64,000 nucleotides of DNA from Anseranas semipalmata. Its lineage: Eukaryota; Chordata; Aves; Anseriformes; Anseranatidae. A program made the position numbers and the translations under genes. Positions 44,301-57,452 of this stretch are shown piece after piece; positions within the stretch are counted from its first letter, which is position 1, and each line of letters opens with the position of its first letter. A model generated the notes under the pieces. It was given only the letters and a program-made list of their open reading frames with translations, did not search any database and had not been told where the DNA came from. The stretch is taken from the NCBI GenBank assembly GCA_013399115.1, contig VXAA01006433.1, forward strand, positions 1,858,305-1,922,304, given 5' to 3'.

Positions 44301-46600
44301 TTGATTAGCAAGAATGTGCACAGGTGATAAGTGCTTTTATTTCCAGTGAGTTTGAGCTGGAAGGACCTGTCACCTTCACGTTGCAGGCCAAGTGCTCATC
44401 CTTCCCATTTGCACCTAGCAAATTTTTTTTTTTGCTCCCACTCTTCTAGGTGACAGCTGCTCGGGGAATAGGTGAAGAGAAATGACGCTTAAAAAATAGA
44501 TTCTGGCTCTGTTGTGAGCGCTGTGGTCAATAGCCTGTTTCTGAGTAGGTGGATGGCAGAGTTATCATAACTGCACTTGGAAGATCTGCAGGACGAATTC
44601 AGAGGGGAACAGTGATCTTTCTTTGGTCCTCGCCCAGGAACTGTGTTAACGTGATGTGTGTCCTTCTGGAGCCCTGTAATGGGATTTGAACGAAAACATG
44701 TGCAAGAGCCTGCAGGTTGTAAATGATACTTGTCAAGCTGGCTGGGAAATGCCTTTTCAATTGGTTAGAGTGATTACCTCTTGTTCTTTAGATATGCTGC
44801 TACACTAACATGCTAGATGTGAATACTATTGTCTTATTGGCCTTCAAAAGTGACAAAGTTATAGAATCTGTTCATTAGATTTGCTTTTGCTTGAAAAATC
44901 ACTTTAAAAAGGAACTGTTTTTCCCTTAAATAAGTAATACATGTTTGGAAATGTCCTTACAAGTGAGGGAAATTCTAAAAATCAATGGGCTGGAGGGTTT
45001 TATGTTTAATAACGCAAGTAGGTATGTACAAAGTGAAGAAAAACAGCTCTTAAAGCAGATCTTGATACTTCCCACTTACAGCTGTTGTTACTAATTCTTA
45101 ATTTGTAACACTCATTAAAGCTTTGTTAAACACTTCATTCCATCCTCTAAAGTGTAAGCGAATAGTGCTTTGAATCAACTCAAGTTTTGGGGGTGTGGCC
45201 AATTTGAGATGCTTAAAACAGGTCAAGCTTCCAAAGAATGACTATTTTTAATGTGTTTCAACGGTTTTGAAAGCCCAGTCATGCAATTTAGCAATTGTAG
45301 TCCCTTGTCTTCAGAAAATGCTGGATTATATATAACTAAGCATGTATATGAAAATGCCCACAACAGAGGTTTTATAGAACTGCAGCTACCAAAGTTAGTG
45401 TGCTGTCTAAAGAGTCTCCATGTTTCTTGCAGGCTTTTGAATACTGCTGCAATTGAAATGGTAAAGAACTTTGGGTTTTGCAGATTGGTGGAACACTGAG
45501 CGTTTGAAGTGTTTTCATATACGGTACGAAAAGTACAGGATTTGAGTCCTGACATATTAAATGCATTCATTATATTGTTTTTAAATTGACCGTAAAACTC
45601 AAAGCAATCCTATGTTCTATAAGAATAAGCTAACCTACAAGCTCCAATATTCACGATGTTTGTTGAAATAGAGCTATTTTGTGGGTGGAGCATAGCAGTT
45701 TAACAGCCATGGGAAGCCAGGGCTAAGGAAAGGTATTACAGATTTGAAACTTTATCTATTGAGGTCTCATTGTATGAGTCAAAACGCTACAAAGAAATCC
45801 CACTAGTGCTAACAAAATTGCAGTAGGATCTCCGTTTTTACCACCCATCCCTTATTATCTGCTGTCTTCCATCAAAAGGACAGTATTTCCCGTGGAAGTT
45901 TTTTTTTTCATTTCTGGAAATGGATTTTGTGTTGGCACAAGGTAGTTTAGAAAATGTGTGCATGCAGCATGCTCAGGATCTATTCAAGCAGTTCATTTAA
46001 CATCTGTGAAAATAAGCCATGCATTTTCATCTTCCTTCAGTCGAGACTTTCTTAGCCTTGCCTCTCCTCCTTCATCACTGTAATACCCCATTTACCAACT
46101 GTGTGCAGAATCCTCTGGGTGAGAAGCACTTCTCTAAGGATGTAGCAAGAAAGGTGCGCACTTAGCATGCAGTCTGCTACTAAGATCCCTCTAAAATAAG
46201 TTGGACTGTAAGTTTGGAAGTTAGACTGACAGACAAAATTACTGATGCATCTTTTCAACCCTATCCCTTTTGCCCTTTGTCCACCTATTTTTGTAGGTAG
46301 TACAAAATATACTCTTGCAAGGTGTATCTCTGTTGTTAGGAGTCATCTTGTATTCTCTGATTGTCTGAAGATCCCCTTTTTTGTAGAGAATTCTACATAT
46401 TTATAGGGAATCATTTCAAAATTGCTAGTTACAATGGTTTCAAACAGTTAAAATAAGGCACTGCTGCTCTGGTGTACTGAATTATCACTGTGTACATAAG
46501 TCAGAGGATTCAGTGAGAAAAGGCAGACGTGATGACGGTACAATTTGTTTTCTGAAAACGTTAGTTTAGTAGAATATTTCCCTTATTACAAAAATGCATT
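38341..46600. other. Intergenic, no gene recognised
   Basis: AT-rich DNA between the chimeric retrocopy and the middle of the interval. It has poly-A/T runs (for example 43936-43959 and 39114-39136) and many short open frames with no recognisable protein. No RNA gene or further transposon copy was identified. Confidence 0.7.
39125..39125. other. Ambiguous base (N) inside a poly-A run
   Basis: One N within about 22 consecutive A residues. It is an assembly or base-calling uncertainty, not biology; the run length here is unreliable. Confidence 0.98.
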
Positions 46601-49080
46601 AACCAAATACACATGCATATTTTGAGCATCAATATTATGTTTTCATATCCTGCAGTAGATTAAAATGTCAATCATATTATCCATATTTCATAGTCCTCTA
46701 GAAGCCTCAGGGAAGGTGCACATGTCTAGTGTTACTCGTGTTCCACCAATAAAACAACTCTCAAGAAGGAAATCTGTGCAGGCCATATAGCAAGATGTCA
46801 AATTAATTGTACCAAAATAATGAGTTAGCACCAAATGCTAATTAAATATTGATGGAAGTCATACTTTCAATTATCTTCATTATGGTGCAATGTTTTATGT
46901 AGACATGAAATGCTTGGAATGTGGGCATATATTATAATTAGTCTTGTCATATAAAAATACTAGAGTTATTTCTCTTCTGTAAAATCCATTTTTAATGCAC
47001 TGGAGGTCCATGTGTAGTATCTTTTTGATATAGTGGAATTTATTAAATGTTTGTGTTCATTCCTTTTTCTTCCTCCTTCCATTAAAAACCCTGAGAAACA
47101 ATCATCTTCAATGGAGAGGCTCTGTACATACAGGTTCTGCTGCTGCTAGCCTAGTTAGCCGTGCTCTGCCTCCATGCCTTTTCTCCCAGTCAGTGCACTA
47201 AAACGTGGTGACTCTGAGTCTTGGTAGGGTTTTTAGCGAGGGTGTGAACATACTGGCTGAAGTCCTTTGGTTCTCCAGGAAGTAGAGATCAATTTCGCCT
47301 CGCTGACAGATTTCTGAGCATTTGTTCTAATCTCTACTGCCCCTGTGTCTCCTCTCCTTCTTTGCAAGGTTTTTATGTGCTGAGCTGAACTGAGATGGAG
47401 ACTGCAAGAGCATGGCAGCTAACTTGCTGCAGTTCAGCTTCAGGAGCAGAGCGGGAAGGGGCAACTGCAGCATCTCAATGTCAAAGAGGACAGCAGCTCT
47501 AGAGTGGCGTAGCAGAAAGAAATCCAAAAGCATGAGCATTGCAGTAGGAAACTGAGCTGAAGCAGACAGGAACAAGTGAGATGTAAGCCAGGAGAATAGG
47601 ATGGGCAGGGCCTGCTCCTCTCTGCAGTGGGGAAAAGGCTTTTAAGCTTAAAAAAAATTAGAGAACAGCATTTTGAGAAGGGCTTAATTAATCAAAAACA
47701 AAGATGCAGGACTATGTGTTGCTAGGACTTCATTGTCTAGAGACTAGTAAGATGGCAAGTCCCAGAAACAGTCCTGCCAGAATATTTTTGTATATGAAAT
47801 TCCTTTTGGGGAAAATGGGTAAACTTACCCCAAAATCAACAATTCAAACATGTATAATATTGTGCAGCCTAGTTACTCTCAAATCCCTTGAGCTCTCATA
47901 GAAACAGAAAAAATGACTTCCAAGGTTAAAAGTCCTACTGTAAAATGCTGTCCTAGAACTTTAAGGGTGTGTGTGTGTGTAAGGATTTCTCTTTAATAAA
48001 CAGAGGGTGAAAATAAACTGGATTGAAAATGAATCCTTTCTGCAGACTTTGTGGAAAGGAAAACCTTATGCTTACCCACCGCTTGGGTGGGCTTTCCCAG
48101 GCTGGGCTGGAGAAGAGGTCTACTTGCCGTCTTGGGATAAGACACAACCTGTGCTACTTTGGGATGGGGGGTGAGAGGTGGAAATACTGTTCTTCTGTCT
48201 CTTGGCCATAATTAACCATCTTTGCAGGTTGAATGCTAAGGATGCTTACAGCAAAGCCTCCATGATGCACTAGGATGTGCGCGCCTCTATCTGCAGGATG
48301 GTGAAAAAAGCCCAGATCCCAAAGCACGAATACTGTCATTTCTAAGAGCACCGAAAGCCTGAGTAGATGCAGGTAGGTGAGATATGATTAGAAAGGAGGG
48401 TGCAGTTTTTTTTCTTGTGGAAGGTGCAGCTTTAGAGTTGTTGTCTGAGTATAAACTGTTCCTAAAAGGTAACTCTGATATTATTCACTGTGGAATATAC
48501 ATGAACCCAGTGAGAGGCATTTGAAAATTACCAACGGTGAAGCGTGGCAGAGCGAAAGGAGTACTTCAGCTGAAGAATAGATAATACCCAGTAGAGCAGA
48601 ACTGCGGTACCAGCTGCTGAGAGGGTAATTCAATGCTCATAACGATTTTCAACTTCATTCTAAAACTATCACTTTGGAAGTATTCCTCATCTAAAGTACA
48701 AAGTTTCCCCAGACCATCAGAATAGAATCTCTCCACATCCTCAACATGTGAAATTAATGACTGAATATTATGCTGAGAGCCATTTAATTAAAAACACTTC
48801 CATTAATAATGCAGTTGGAGAGTGTATGTGTGTTATGTAATTAAAGATAGTACATCAGTAAATGATACTATGCAAAACCAATTCAAAAAATTCAAATGAA
48901 GCAGTGTAACATAAGGAACTTAATTCAAGTGGGAATAAAAGTCAATGTGAAATAAGCTCAATTTTTCCTGGAAGCTGCAATTAATCTGCTTCTGGCAACA
49001 CTATTCAATACTTATGTTTTAAATAAGGGGTTCTGCTTGTTTTAAAGGTAACTGGTGTAATGTATCAAAATACATTTCTC
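46600..49080. other. Intergenic, TAATTA-rich segments
   Basis: AT-rich non-repetitive DNA with dense ATTA/TAAT homeodomain-type cores near 46790-46970 and 48720-48960, separated by a more mixed stretch. It has the look of conserved non-coding elements, but conservation cannot be judged here. No gene was seen. Confidence 0.4.
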
Positions 49081-52000
49081 TCTGCTTCCTTTACCAGATA
49101 AAATGACAACTATCCCTGATATCTCAACACATGGATAAGCTTGGATGACTTAATGGGCCTGAACTGCCTTGCATGCTATTCATCCATGGTGCCATTTTTA
49201 CTTTGAGCAGTGAGGTTGTGCTGGGCTGTCGCAAAACACTGTGGGTCTAGCAAATATAAATACTTCAAAACCAGCAGAAAAGTTGCAAAAGAAGGCACAG
49301 CCTTGAGACAGAGTGATCACCTGGCATCCTCTCCAGGAAGCTCAGGTGATCGGGTGCCTTGTTTTCCCAGAGTTCTTTGGCTAATCCAGATCTTCACTGA
49401 CTGAAGTCGGAAATGCTGCAGTTAAATATAATTGACATAAGACTACTTAATTCCAATCCACTTCTCAAGTACTATATAATATTAAATAGGCTTGCTTATC
49501 ATCTTAAATGTGGCATCTTGAAATATTTTTAATCCTTTGGTTTACCTCCCCAGAAATCTGTGTTAAATATTCTGCCCTGGGGTGCTAGGTTAGCAGTGTA
49601 AGTCTGCTCAGCATCACCTGCCATTGCGGCATGTGCTTCAGAAACACCTTAAAAAGTGGAGGAAGAGTGTAAGTAGTATTGACATAAAATAGACTCAAGG
49701 TGCCTTGCTGTTCAGTTCTCTTACTAAGCTGAAACACAGAAGCTTAAGTCTTGAAATACTTGAGTTAAAATCAGCTTGACAAATTTTGAGAACCTGGACT
49801 TTTTTGGAACAGACTACAAGGATATAAATGTGAATTGTTATGCAAGTAACTGCAGTAGGTATTGCTGCTGTTGCCACATCCCCAGGGGCATGCACAGAGC
49901 TTGACCCTCTAGAGCTGGCACCGGCACGGGAGCTGCACCCAGGGGTGGGAGCTGTGGGGTCCCTGTGTCCATGTTGCCGCCTGCTCCGTGCACCCACGGG
50001 AGCCAGCACGCGCTGCAGGGAGCAGCAGCCCAGCATCCATCCTGCGTGTGAGCCAGGGCATTGTATGTGGGCTGGAAAGCCCCACATCCTCGCCCGAGAG
50101 GAGGTGCCTTCCATTCCCTAGCAGAGCTCAGTTGCATTTCTTCGGAGACTTCAAAAATATGGGCAGGAAGGGGATGCGGTCACTGCCCACCCATCTGAAA
50201 ACCTCACAGTTGGGACATTTATCAGGACCTTGCTCTCATGGCTGCTTAGGTGTTCATCAGGAGTGCCTATGTGATGTTCTGAGTCCCAGCTGGAAGGAAC
50301 TGAGTTGAGTTACTTGCTTTGAGCTTGCCTGGGACTGTATGAGTTGTAAGCTGAAAAATTGTTAAGGTTAGGTTACTTAGGGTTTAGGCAGCTGAAGTGT
50401 ACTGTGCCAGCCTTCTGCAACCTTCACCCTTTCCTATGATGTGGCTCTGTGCTAGTGAGCACAGTGGGTCATTTCCATAGCGTGCATGTTGGGTGCTGGC
50501 AGCATCAGTGTTGCCTATAGGACCTCTAGACCAAAAGATCCCAAGTCTTATTTCTTGGGAAGTAACATTGGCTGTAGTAGGTAATACAAGTCTGACCAAT
50601 ACTAGAAGATCCAAGCAAACACACTGCTAACTTTACTTGCCTTTTTCTTTTCTTTTTTTTTTTTTTTTTTGCTGTTTTTAACTTTAGGGCTAATTCAGAT
50701 AGCCTCACTGTCTCGTATTTCACTATTCACTTTCTTGCCAATTTGGAACCAATTAAAATGTATCACCTTTCCGGAAGATCACCAGCTTATTTGGAGCTGT
50801 TAAGATAAGGTAGCCAAAGCTTAATTGACTGCATAATGATGAAAGAGCCACAGACTGTCTTGGAATGAGGCAAGAGAATAGAGAAGGTGGATTTGCATCT
50901 GAAGTGGCTAAAATGTAAAGCAGCTGATTCGAGGTATACAGAATGATGGCTGAAACATGAGATGCTAGTCTCAGATCAGGGTGATAATAAAACTGTTTTC
51001 TTTCCCAGTGACAGCCAACAGGACAGGTGTGAGGTGAGTAGTGGGACATCAGAGCAAATGTTTCAGAAGCAGCTTTTGCACAATTTCTTCTCTCCCGGGG
51101 CTGTGCTCACTGCCACAGGCTGCGTCCTGCAGTGTCCTGTGCACTGTTCCCATGGCCCAGGTCTGGATGAGATCCCAAGCCCTGCCTGCTGCCTACTAAC
51201 AAGCCAAAGAGATCACTGTTTTGCTGTGTGCCATTCATTGTGCCAGCTCCGTGCTTCCCAAATTGCTCCTGTCCTGTAGTAAGGAGCGGTGGTTGAGCCT
51301 TTTGACATGAGGTTTGCAGGCAGAGAAATGCTCATCATCTCTGAAGCCTCAACATAATCTAGCTTCCTCTGTCTTGGTGAGGGTTGAATCCTTCAGATCT
51401 CTGAAGCCTTGAATCCTTCAGATCCCTAAAAGTCACATCGTTCCTTTTATTGCCCATTCATCAGTTGCTGTTGGACAACAAAAAACAATGCATAGGAAGG
51501 GGAGCTGTGAATGTGGTACGATGGCAAAACTGAAAGGGGTGAGTGTGTCACTCTAACTGCCTGGATGGCTTTCGTAAGTAAGTTGGCATGGCTGCAGATG
51601 GAGCTGAGGCTTGGATGTGAAGAACACTGACAGGATATTGGGTCTCAGACAAGTATGTCCCTGGTCGTGCAGTCAGGTCTGACAGGTATGTCTGGGTCCT
51701 GCAGATCCTAAAGCATCTAATGCACTGCCTCTGCATCCCAGCAACTCAATGGGTTTGTGCTGAGTTACATCTTAGGAAAAGCATTTTTTGTGATTTTATT
51801 TTTTTGCCTTCAAAATTTAGTCTAGATTACTGGGGTTTCTACTTGAGTACTTACAGCTGGAAGCTTGCTTCTGGCTGAAAAGCTGTGGGTGTTCTGGGCT
51901 GGTGAGCTGCGTGATTTGGTGGGCAGCAGCAGTCTCTGCAGGACGATGTTGCTGTGCCATGGGGTTGGCAACACCCAGCAGATTACATCCAGTTTGCATC

Positions 52001-52860
52001 ACTACTGAATGCAGATGTGAGCTGGTTGTGGACCTGTGCTCAAAGACTGTCAAGGTGAGGTGTGGTTTCACTGAAGTGGGCTGTTTCGTGACAATTCATC
52101 TCTCCCCAAACCAATCCATCAGGCACCTCTTTTGTGCAGGCTCCTTGCACGTGCTGGAGCTGCCCGGCTTGCACAGGCAGCAGGGAGCAGGCTGCTGACA
52201 CATGGCTTAACTTTCCAAAGACCTGAATTCAGCAGGGACCTGATATAAATTTGTGACCCTGACTTTGGAAACCTGTGAGGGGATTACACTAACTCCTAGT
52301 TTTTTGTCAGTGACCGGTACAGTACAGGTAATATTCTCTAAGTACAGTTCAATGCTAGTCGCCCATACGTTAGAAACGTCATTTTATTTGCTCATTTTAA
52401 AACACAAGAAGGAAACTGCTTCTTGTGGATGCATCTAAGAGGTGTTCACAAGAGGCAGAGATGGGAATGGCATAGTCTACTTTTTCACATGAGACAGCCT
52501 ACAGCTAAAAATGTGTTTGATTGATGTGTGTTTCATTGAGCTGCTTAGTTTGTGACTTGTTATTGTCTTTTCTACTATGCATATTTGAATAGGAACAGTG
52601 GTAATGACGAATCATTATTATACTATAAATAAAACATTACCCAGATTATGCTGGTCAACAAAGCATAAAACAAACAGCAAACTCTAATGTCCTTGAATTA
52701 CACATGATTTGGGGTGGGGGGGCAGCATGGGGTGCTGACTTGCACCGAACACCTTCACCTGGTTGCTGTGAGAGTTTTTCCGGTCACATCAGGATTACTC
52801 AGGGGGTTTGCTCTTCCAGCACAGGCTAGTAAATTCCCCCTGAAAAGAACACGTAGCACC
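49081..52860. other. Intergenic, mixed composition
   Basis: It contains a GC-rich patch at 49850-50120, a 17-bp direct repeat with 25-bp period at 51384-51425, and a poly-T run at about 50652-50670. Open frames in the GC-rich patch on both strands resemble nothing known. Confidence 0.65.
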
Positions 52861-53139
52861 CTCGGGGAGGTCGCAGCAAACAACGCTCAGCTTTTTGCCT
52901 TTTCTGTCTTGCTCGCGGCCGGAGCACTGAGATGCGGGAGCCTGGGAGCTGGCACGCAGGCGGGGAGGAGGGAAGAGAGCCCCGAGCCCCGGTGCGACAG
53001 CGGCAGCGCTGCCGCGGCCGAGAGGCCGAGGAGCCTGCAGCAGGACAGGCCCACCGGCTAGGTGCACGAGGAGGTGCGGAGGCTGAAGATCCAAAGGAGG
53101 GAAGTCTTGAGGGAGAAAGGGGTGGGGGGGGTGGGGGGA
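52861..53139. promoter_or_regulatory. Orphan CpG island with G-quadruplex-prone tail
   Basis: About 21 CpG dinucleotides in some 220 bp (52861-53080), with high GC, followed by GGGG-T-GGGGGGGG-T-GGGGGG at 53119-53138, which can form a G-quadruplex on the plus strand. It lies in the convergent interval, where neither SPOPL nor NXPH2 needs a promoter. It could start a non-coding transcript or be a recombination-associated GC patch. No open frame in it is recognisable. Confidence 0.5.
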
Positions 53140-53928
53140 GTAACTTCCATGTTGGTTGAAACGATTAAAAAAGGAAATACGGAATGTAGCTGGATCCCGC
53201 ATTACTGCACAGTGTACTGCCTAAAGGGGAAAAAAAACCACCTGGCACATGTGTGTGTGTAACATGAATTGCCATTTTACTGCATTTTTATAAATGTGTA
53301 CTTGAGTGATGAAAAGAATGGTAACAAGCATATTTAGTAAGGAGTTCAAATTCTTATTTGCATTGATATAAATACATGCAAAAGTATACTGTTGAGATTT
53401 GGATTGATTTATAATACAATGTACTAAACTATTTAAAATTGGATGAGAACCATTGTTTCTTCAGTCATAAGTCATTACTGCCCACTTGGGACATTTTCTA
53501 AAAATGGTGTATTTCCTTTGCTTCCAAGCAATCTTTTTAAGGTGCATGACATTTAATCTACTGAATTCTTATTTCAAAATTCTCTGGATAAGAGTTATGA
53601 GAGTGACAATTATTGAAATTTGAAACTTCTCTAAAAATAATTGAGTTATCTGTTTGTACAGGAAAATGTTTTTAAAGTAGTGCCTGTTCTGTGTAAAATT
53701 AAATTTTGTTCTGTTTACACAGGTAGTGTGAAATTGGAGTTAATGAAGTCTGTCACTGTTAGGTTCATTGGAGCATATTTTGCTTAACTTGCTAGGTTGA
53801 AACAGTTTCTTTTTAATCTGATTTTGACTGCAATAAGATTGCAAGTCCTTTCTTGCAGTGATTTTCTCAAAATTGATCTGGAAAAAGGTACTGTAATGCT
53901 TTTAGGCTGATTTTTTCTTTCCCCCTTA
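53140..53928. other. Intergenic, AT-rich
   Basis: AT-rich spacer between two CpG-rich patches; nothing recognised. Confidence 0.7.
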
Positions 53929-54350
53929 CTTCCCGCAGCTAAAAGGGCCCCTGGGTGACCTGTGCCTGCCGCCCTCACGGGCTCCATTTCTGCAGCTCTG
54001 CACCTGTCTGCCACCCGTGTGCTGCGGCTCCAGCCTGGGCTTCGCCCCGAGAGCCCGAGGCTTGCTTGAAGTCAAGCTGCTGCTCGGGCGCCTGTCTTCT
54101 TGCCCTGCAAGCCCATTAAACACTGGGTTCGCAGCAGCCTTTCCGTGCAGGGCCCCAGCGGCTGGAGGTGTTTCCCGAGCAATGCTCGCTTGCCCAGGGC
54201 CCGGGGTGCTCTTCATGCAGCCCAGAAAGCCCAGCCCGGGCACGGCTGCGTAGCCGCGGGAGGAGAACCCAGCTCCTACCGCTGGGAAGCTCCCCAAGCG
54301 TGGGCTGACCGAAGAGCGGGCTGCTGCCCCTCGCCCCCCAGTTTCTGCTT
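53929..54350. promoter_or_regulatory. Second orphan CpG-rich island, just beyond NXPH2
   Basis: About 27 CpG in some 420 bp, GC well above the flanks. It ends about 330 bp from the proposed NXPH2 polyadenylation signal. Open frames on both strands reflect the GC bias and match no protein I know. A promoter for an antisense or intergenic RNA is possible but unsupported. Confidence 0.45.
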
Positions 54351-54664
54351 GGCAGGGACTGAGGCGTGTGTCCTAATTTAGCCCAGCCCCCTACTTTCGA
54401 TGCCCTGGTTTGGCGTGCTTACGTAATTATTAAGCAGTTCGTGCTTGTGTTCATCAAAACATACACTTCTTTTCTCAACTATCATAAATGCTATTGAACC
54501 TATTCTGCCTGGGCTTGTAGCACAGTTCATTGCAGTGCAGATTTAAATATCTCATAGCTGCACAGGTTCCCATTGGGAAAAATACTCTGTGATGTCTTGG
54601 TTCTTATGCATAAAGGCTCAAAGTAACATTAAAAAAAAAAAATCAAATATACTGCAAGTGAGTG

Positions 54665-56660
54665 ACAGATTTAGCAAACTCTCTTTATTTACATACAAAT
54701 ACATGTACACATATTCTGTATATGTACACATATTCAAGTGTATATACATACATGGTTTCCACATACTCTACAATAAATAGCATGTAGGGTTTTCTTTTAA
54801 TTGCCTACAGTGCTGAGTAAAAATACATGGCAATAAAATCATGGCTTACAGCTAAGTTACAAAAGCACCAAACACTGAACCCATAGCAATAAATCCAAGC
54901 TTATATACAGCTAGAACGAGGACACGCTATACAGAATACAAAGTAGAACATCTTGTAGGAACTGACAGTAATAGACAAACTAAAAACATCATTTAGAACA
55001 GGAGAGACTCTATGAAATGAGTGAAAACATTTAGATTTGTGACGAAACAAAACCACACGTTTAAGTTTGTCACCTAAAGAGAAAAACAAATTAACTGTTA
55101 CTTTTATATTTTTGACGGAGTAAATTTTTGTGCAAGACTACCATGGAAATCAGAATTAATCTCATGAGTGAGTCCTTCTGAGCTGTTGGTCATTTGTCTG
55201 GGTACGCAGCACTTGAACAAAGTGTTTTAACAGTACTTCATTTAAGCTGCATGTAGCTTCTTGGACCCTGCAATTAGTTTGATTATAGGTAATAAAAAGC
55301 ACTTCGTCAGCCCGCTTTTTGCATGGGACCTGTAGTATCAGACTGTCACAAGGGTCTGTGGTAGCAAACTGGCAGCAGTGGTAGAATCAGTACCTAAAGA
55401 AAGCCCAGGGGATTTGTGCTTGAAGCTGCACCACTGGAGCTAGCTGCTAGTGACTTCAGTGGGAGCAACAGCAGTCCTGCTGAAGCAAACCCACGGCCGG
55501 ACCCGCAGTCGCTACAGCTAAGCGATGCTGTTCTGTACTACGTGTGAGTCTGGCCGAGTATTTTCAGATTGGAAGCAATTGTTTGAGATCTGCTTTATGA
55601 GGTGAAGATGCATAGATTTTTGTTGTCCTCTTTGTTTTTCATTGCTTATATATTGACCTTAAATATGCAATGCAATACTAAGGAAGACGACTGGGTGCCA
55701 TTAAGCAGAAAGCGTGTTTAACTTGGCTTCATCCTTACACTGATGGATATTCCTTGCCACAGGATAGTGATAGTGAGATAATTGCTTCCTTTAGGAGGAA
55801 GCCAACCCCTGTTATCATTTTCAGACTTAAACAGAGATTATCTTTTTCCAAGGTATGTGTACTCTCAATCACCATGAAACTAGTACTGGTCTATGTGTAA
55901 ACACTTGAGAATAATCAAAACCAGTGGTGACCACAGAAGGAAGAAACGTACACCAAACCTGCACACCTGGTGGGTCTAATAAACTAAAGCTCATCAATGT
56001 CTAATTACATCGTTGTATATCCATGGGTAAAAGTCTGAAGGAAGAACTACGCACTCTTCAATGAATACATACAACTATTACAGCTCATAGAAACGCAGTT
56101 TTCTTTCTTTCTTTTTTTCCTAGAAATAGCACTTTCTTTTAATATTTGGACTTGATTTTTTGAGCCCCGTGTGTGTAACATTCTTTATGAAATTAGTGGG
56201 ACAGCTGTTTATTTGGGTTTGTCTATAAGTAGCTGAGAGTCATCCTTATCGCTTGTTCTTTATATTGTCATCTCCTAACGTTTCCAATGAGAAACAGGAT
56301 CATTTCCTGCTAAGTGTTGTCCAATTCAAGTAAAAGATAACCTCGCTGCTATTGAGTCTTCTTTAAAAAAACTATTTTCAAGATCGATGTTCATTACAGA
56401 CATAATTTGCTTTGATTTCTTTTTTTCATCATGCGTCTGCCTGGTAGTTCCCTTATGAAGGATGAGAGTGCTAAAATGCAATGGTCTCAAATGAAAATGA
56501 TCGTTACATAAACAGCTTGATTATTTACGATACAGCACAAACACAGCTACAGTTTTAAAAGACTTTTTAACCTGATAGGAAAACTTATTTCTCCAGAAGG
56601 TTAATGGAAATGCTTATTTTTGTGACTGATGCTGGATCTCTACAGTTATTCACAGTTGTA
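54665..56660 (-). other. NXPH2: NXPH2 3' UTR (extent inferred)
   Basis: AT-rich non-coding sequence after the NXPH2 stop on the minus strand. It includes a 14-bp direct repeat (ATGTACACATATTC at 54703-54716 and 54722-54735). The extent rests on the position of the polyadenylation hexamer. Confidence 0.5.
54684..54689 (-). terminator. NXPH2: Probable polyadenylation signal of NXPH2
   Basis: TTTATT on the plus strand, AATAAA on the minus strand, about 2 kb past the NXPH2 stop. The minus strand downstream is T-rich (a run of 12 T near 54632-54643). Another candidate hexamer lies at 56208-56213, closer to the stop. Confidence 0.5.

Positions 56661-57452
<792 letters not shown>

Noticed and set aside
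49695..50137. Overlapping 99- to 139-codon frames on both strands
   Set aside because: Open frames on both strands over the same GC-rich patch indicate composition rather than coding.
53929..54381. Cysteine- and proline-rich frames of 78-123 codons as a small secreted protein
   Set aside because: Open on both strands with no signal peptide and no homology I can name; best explained by CpG-rich composition.
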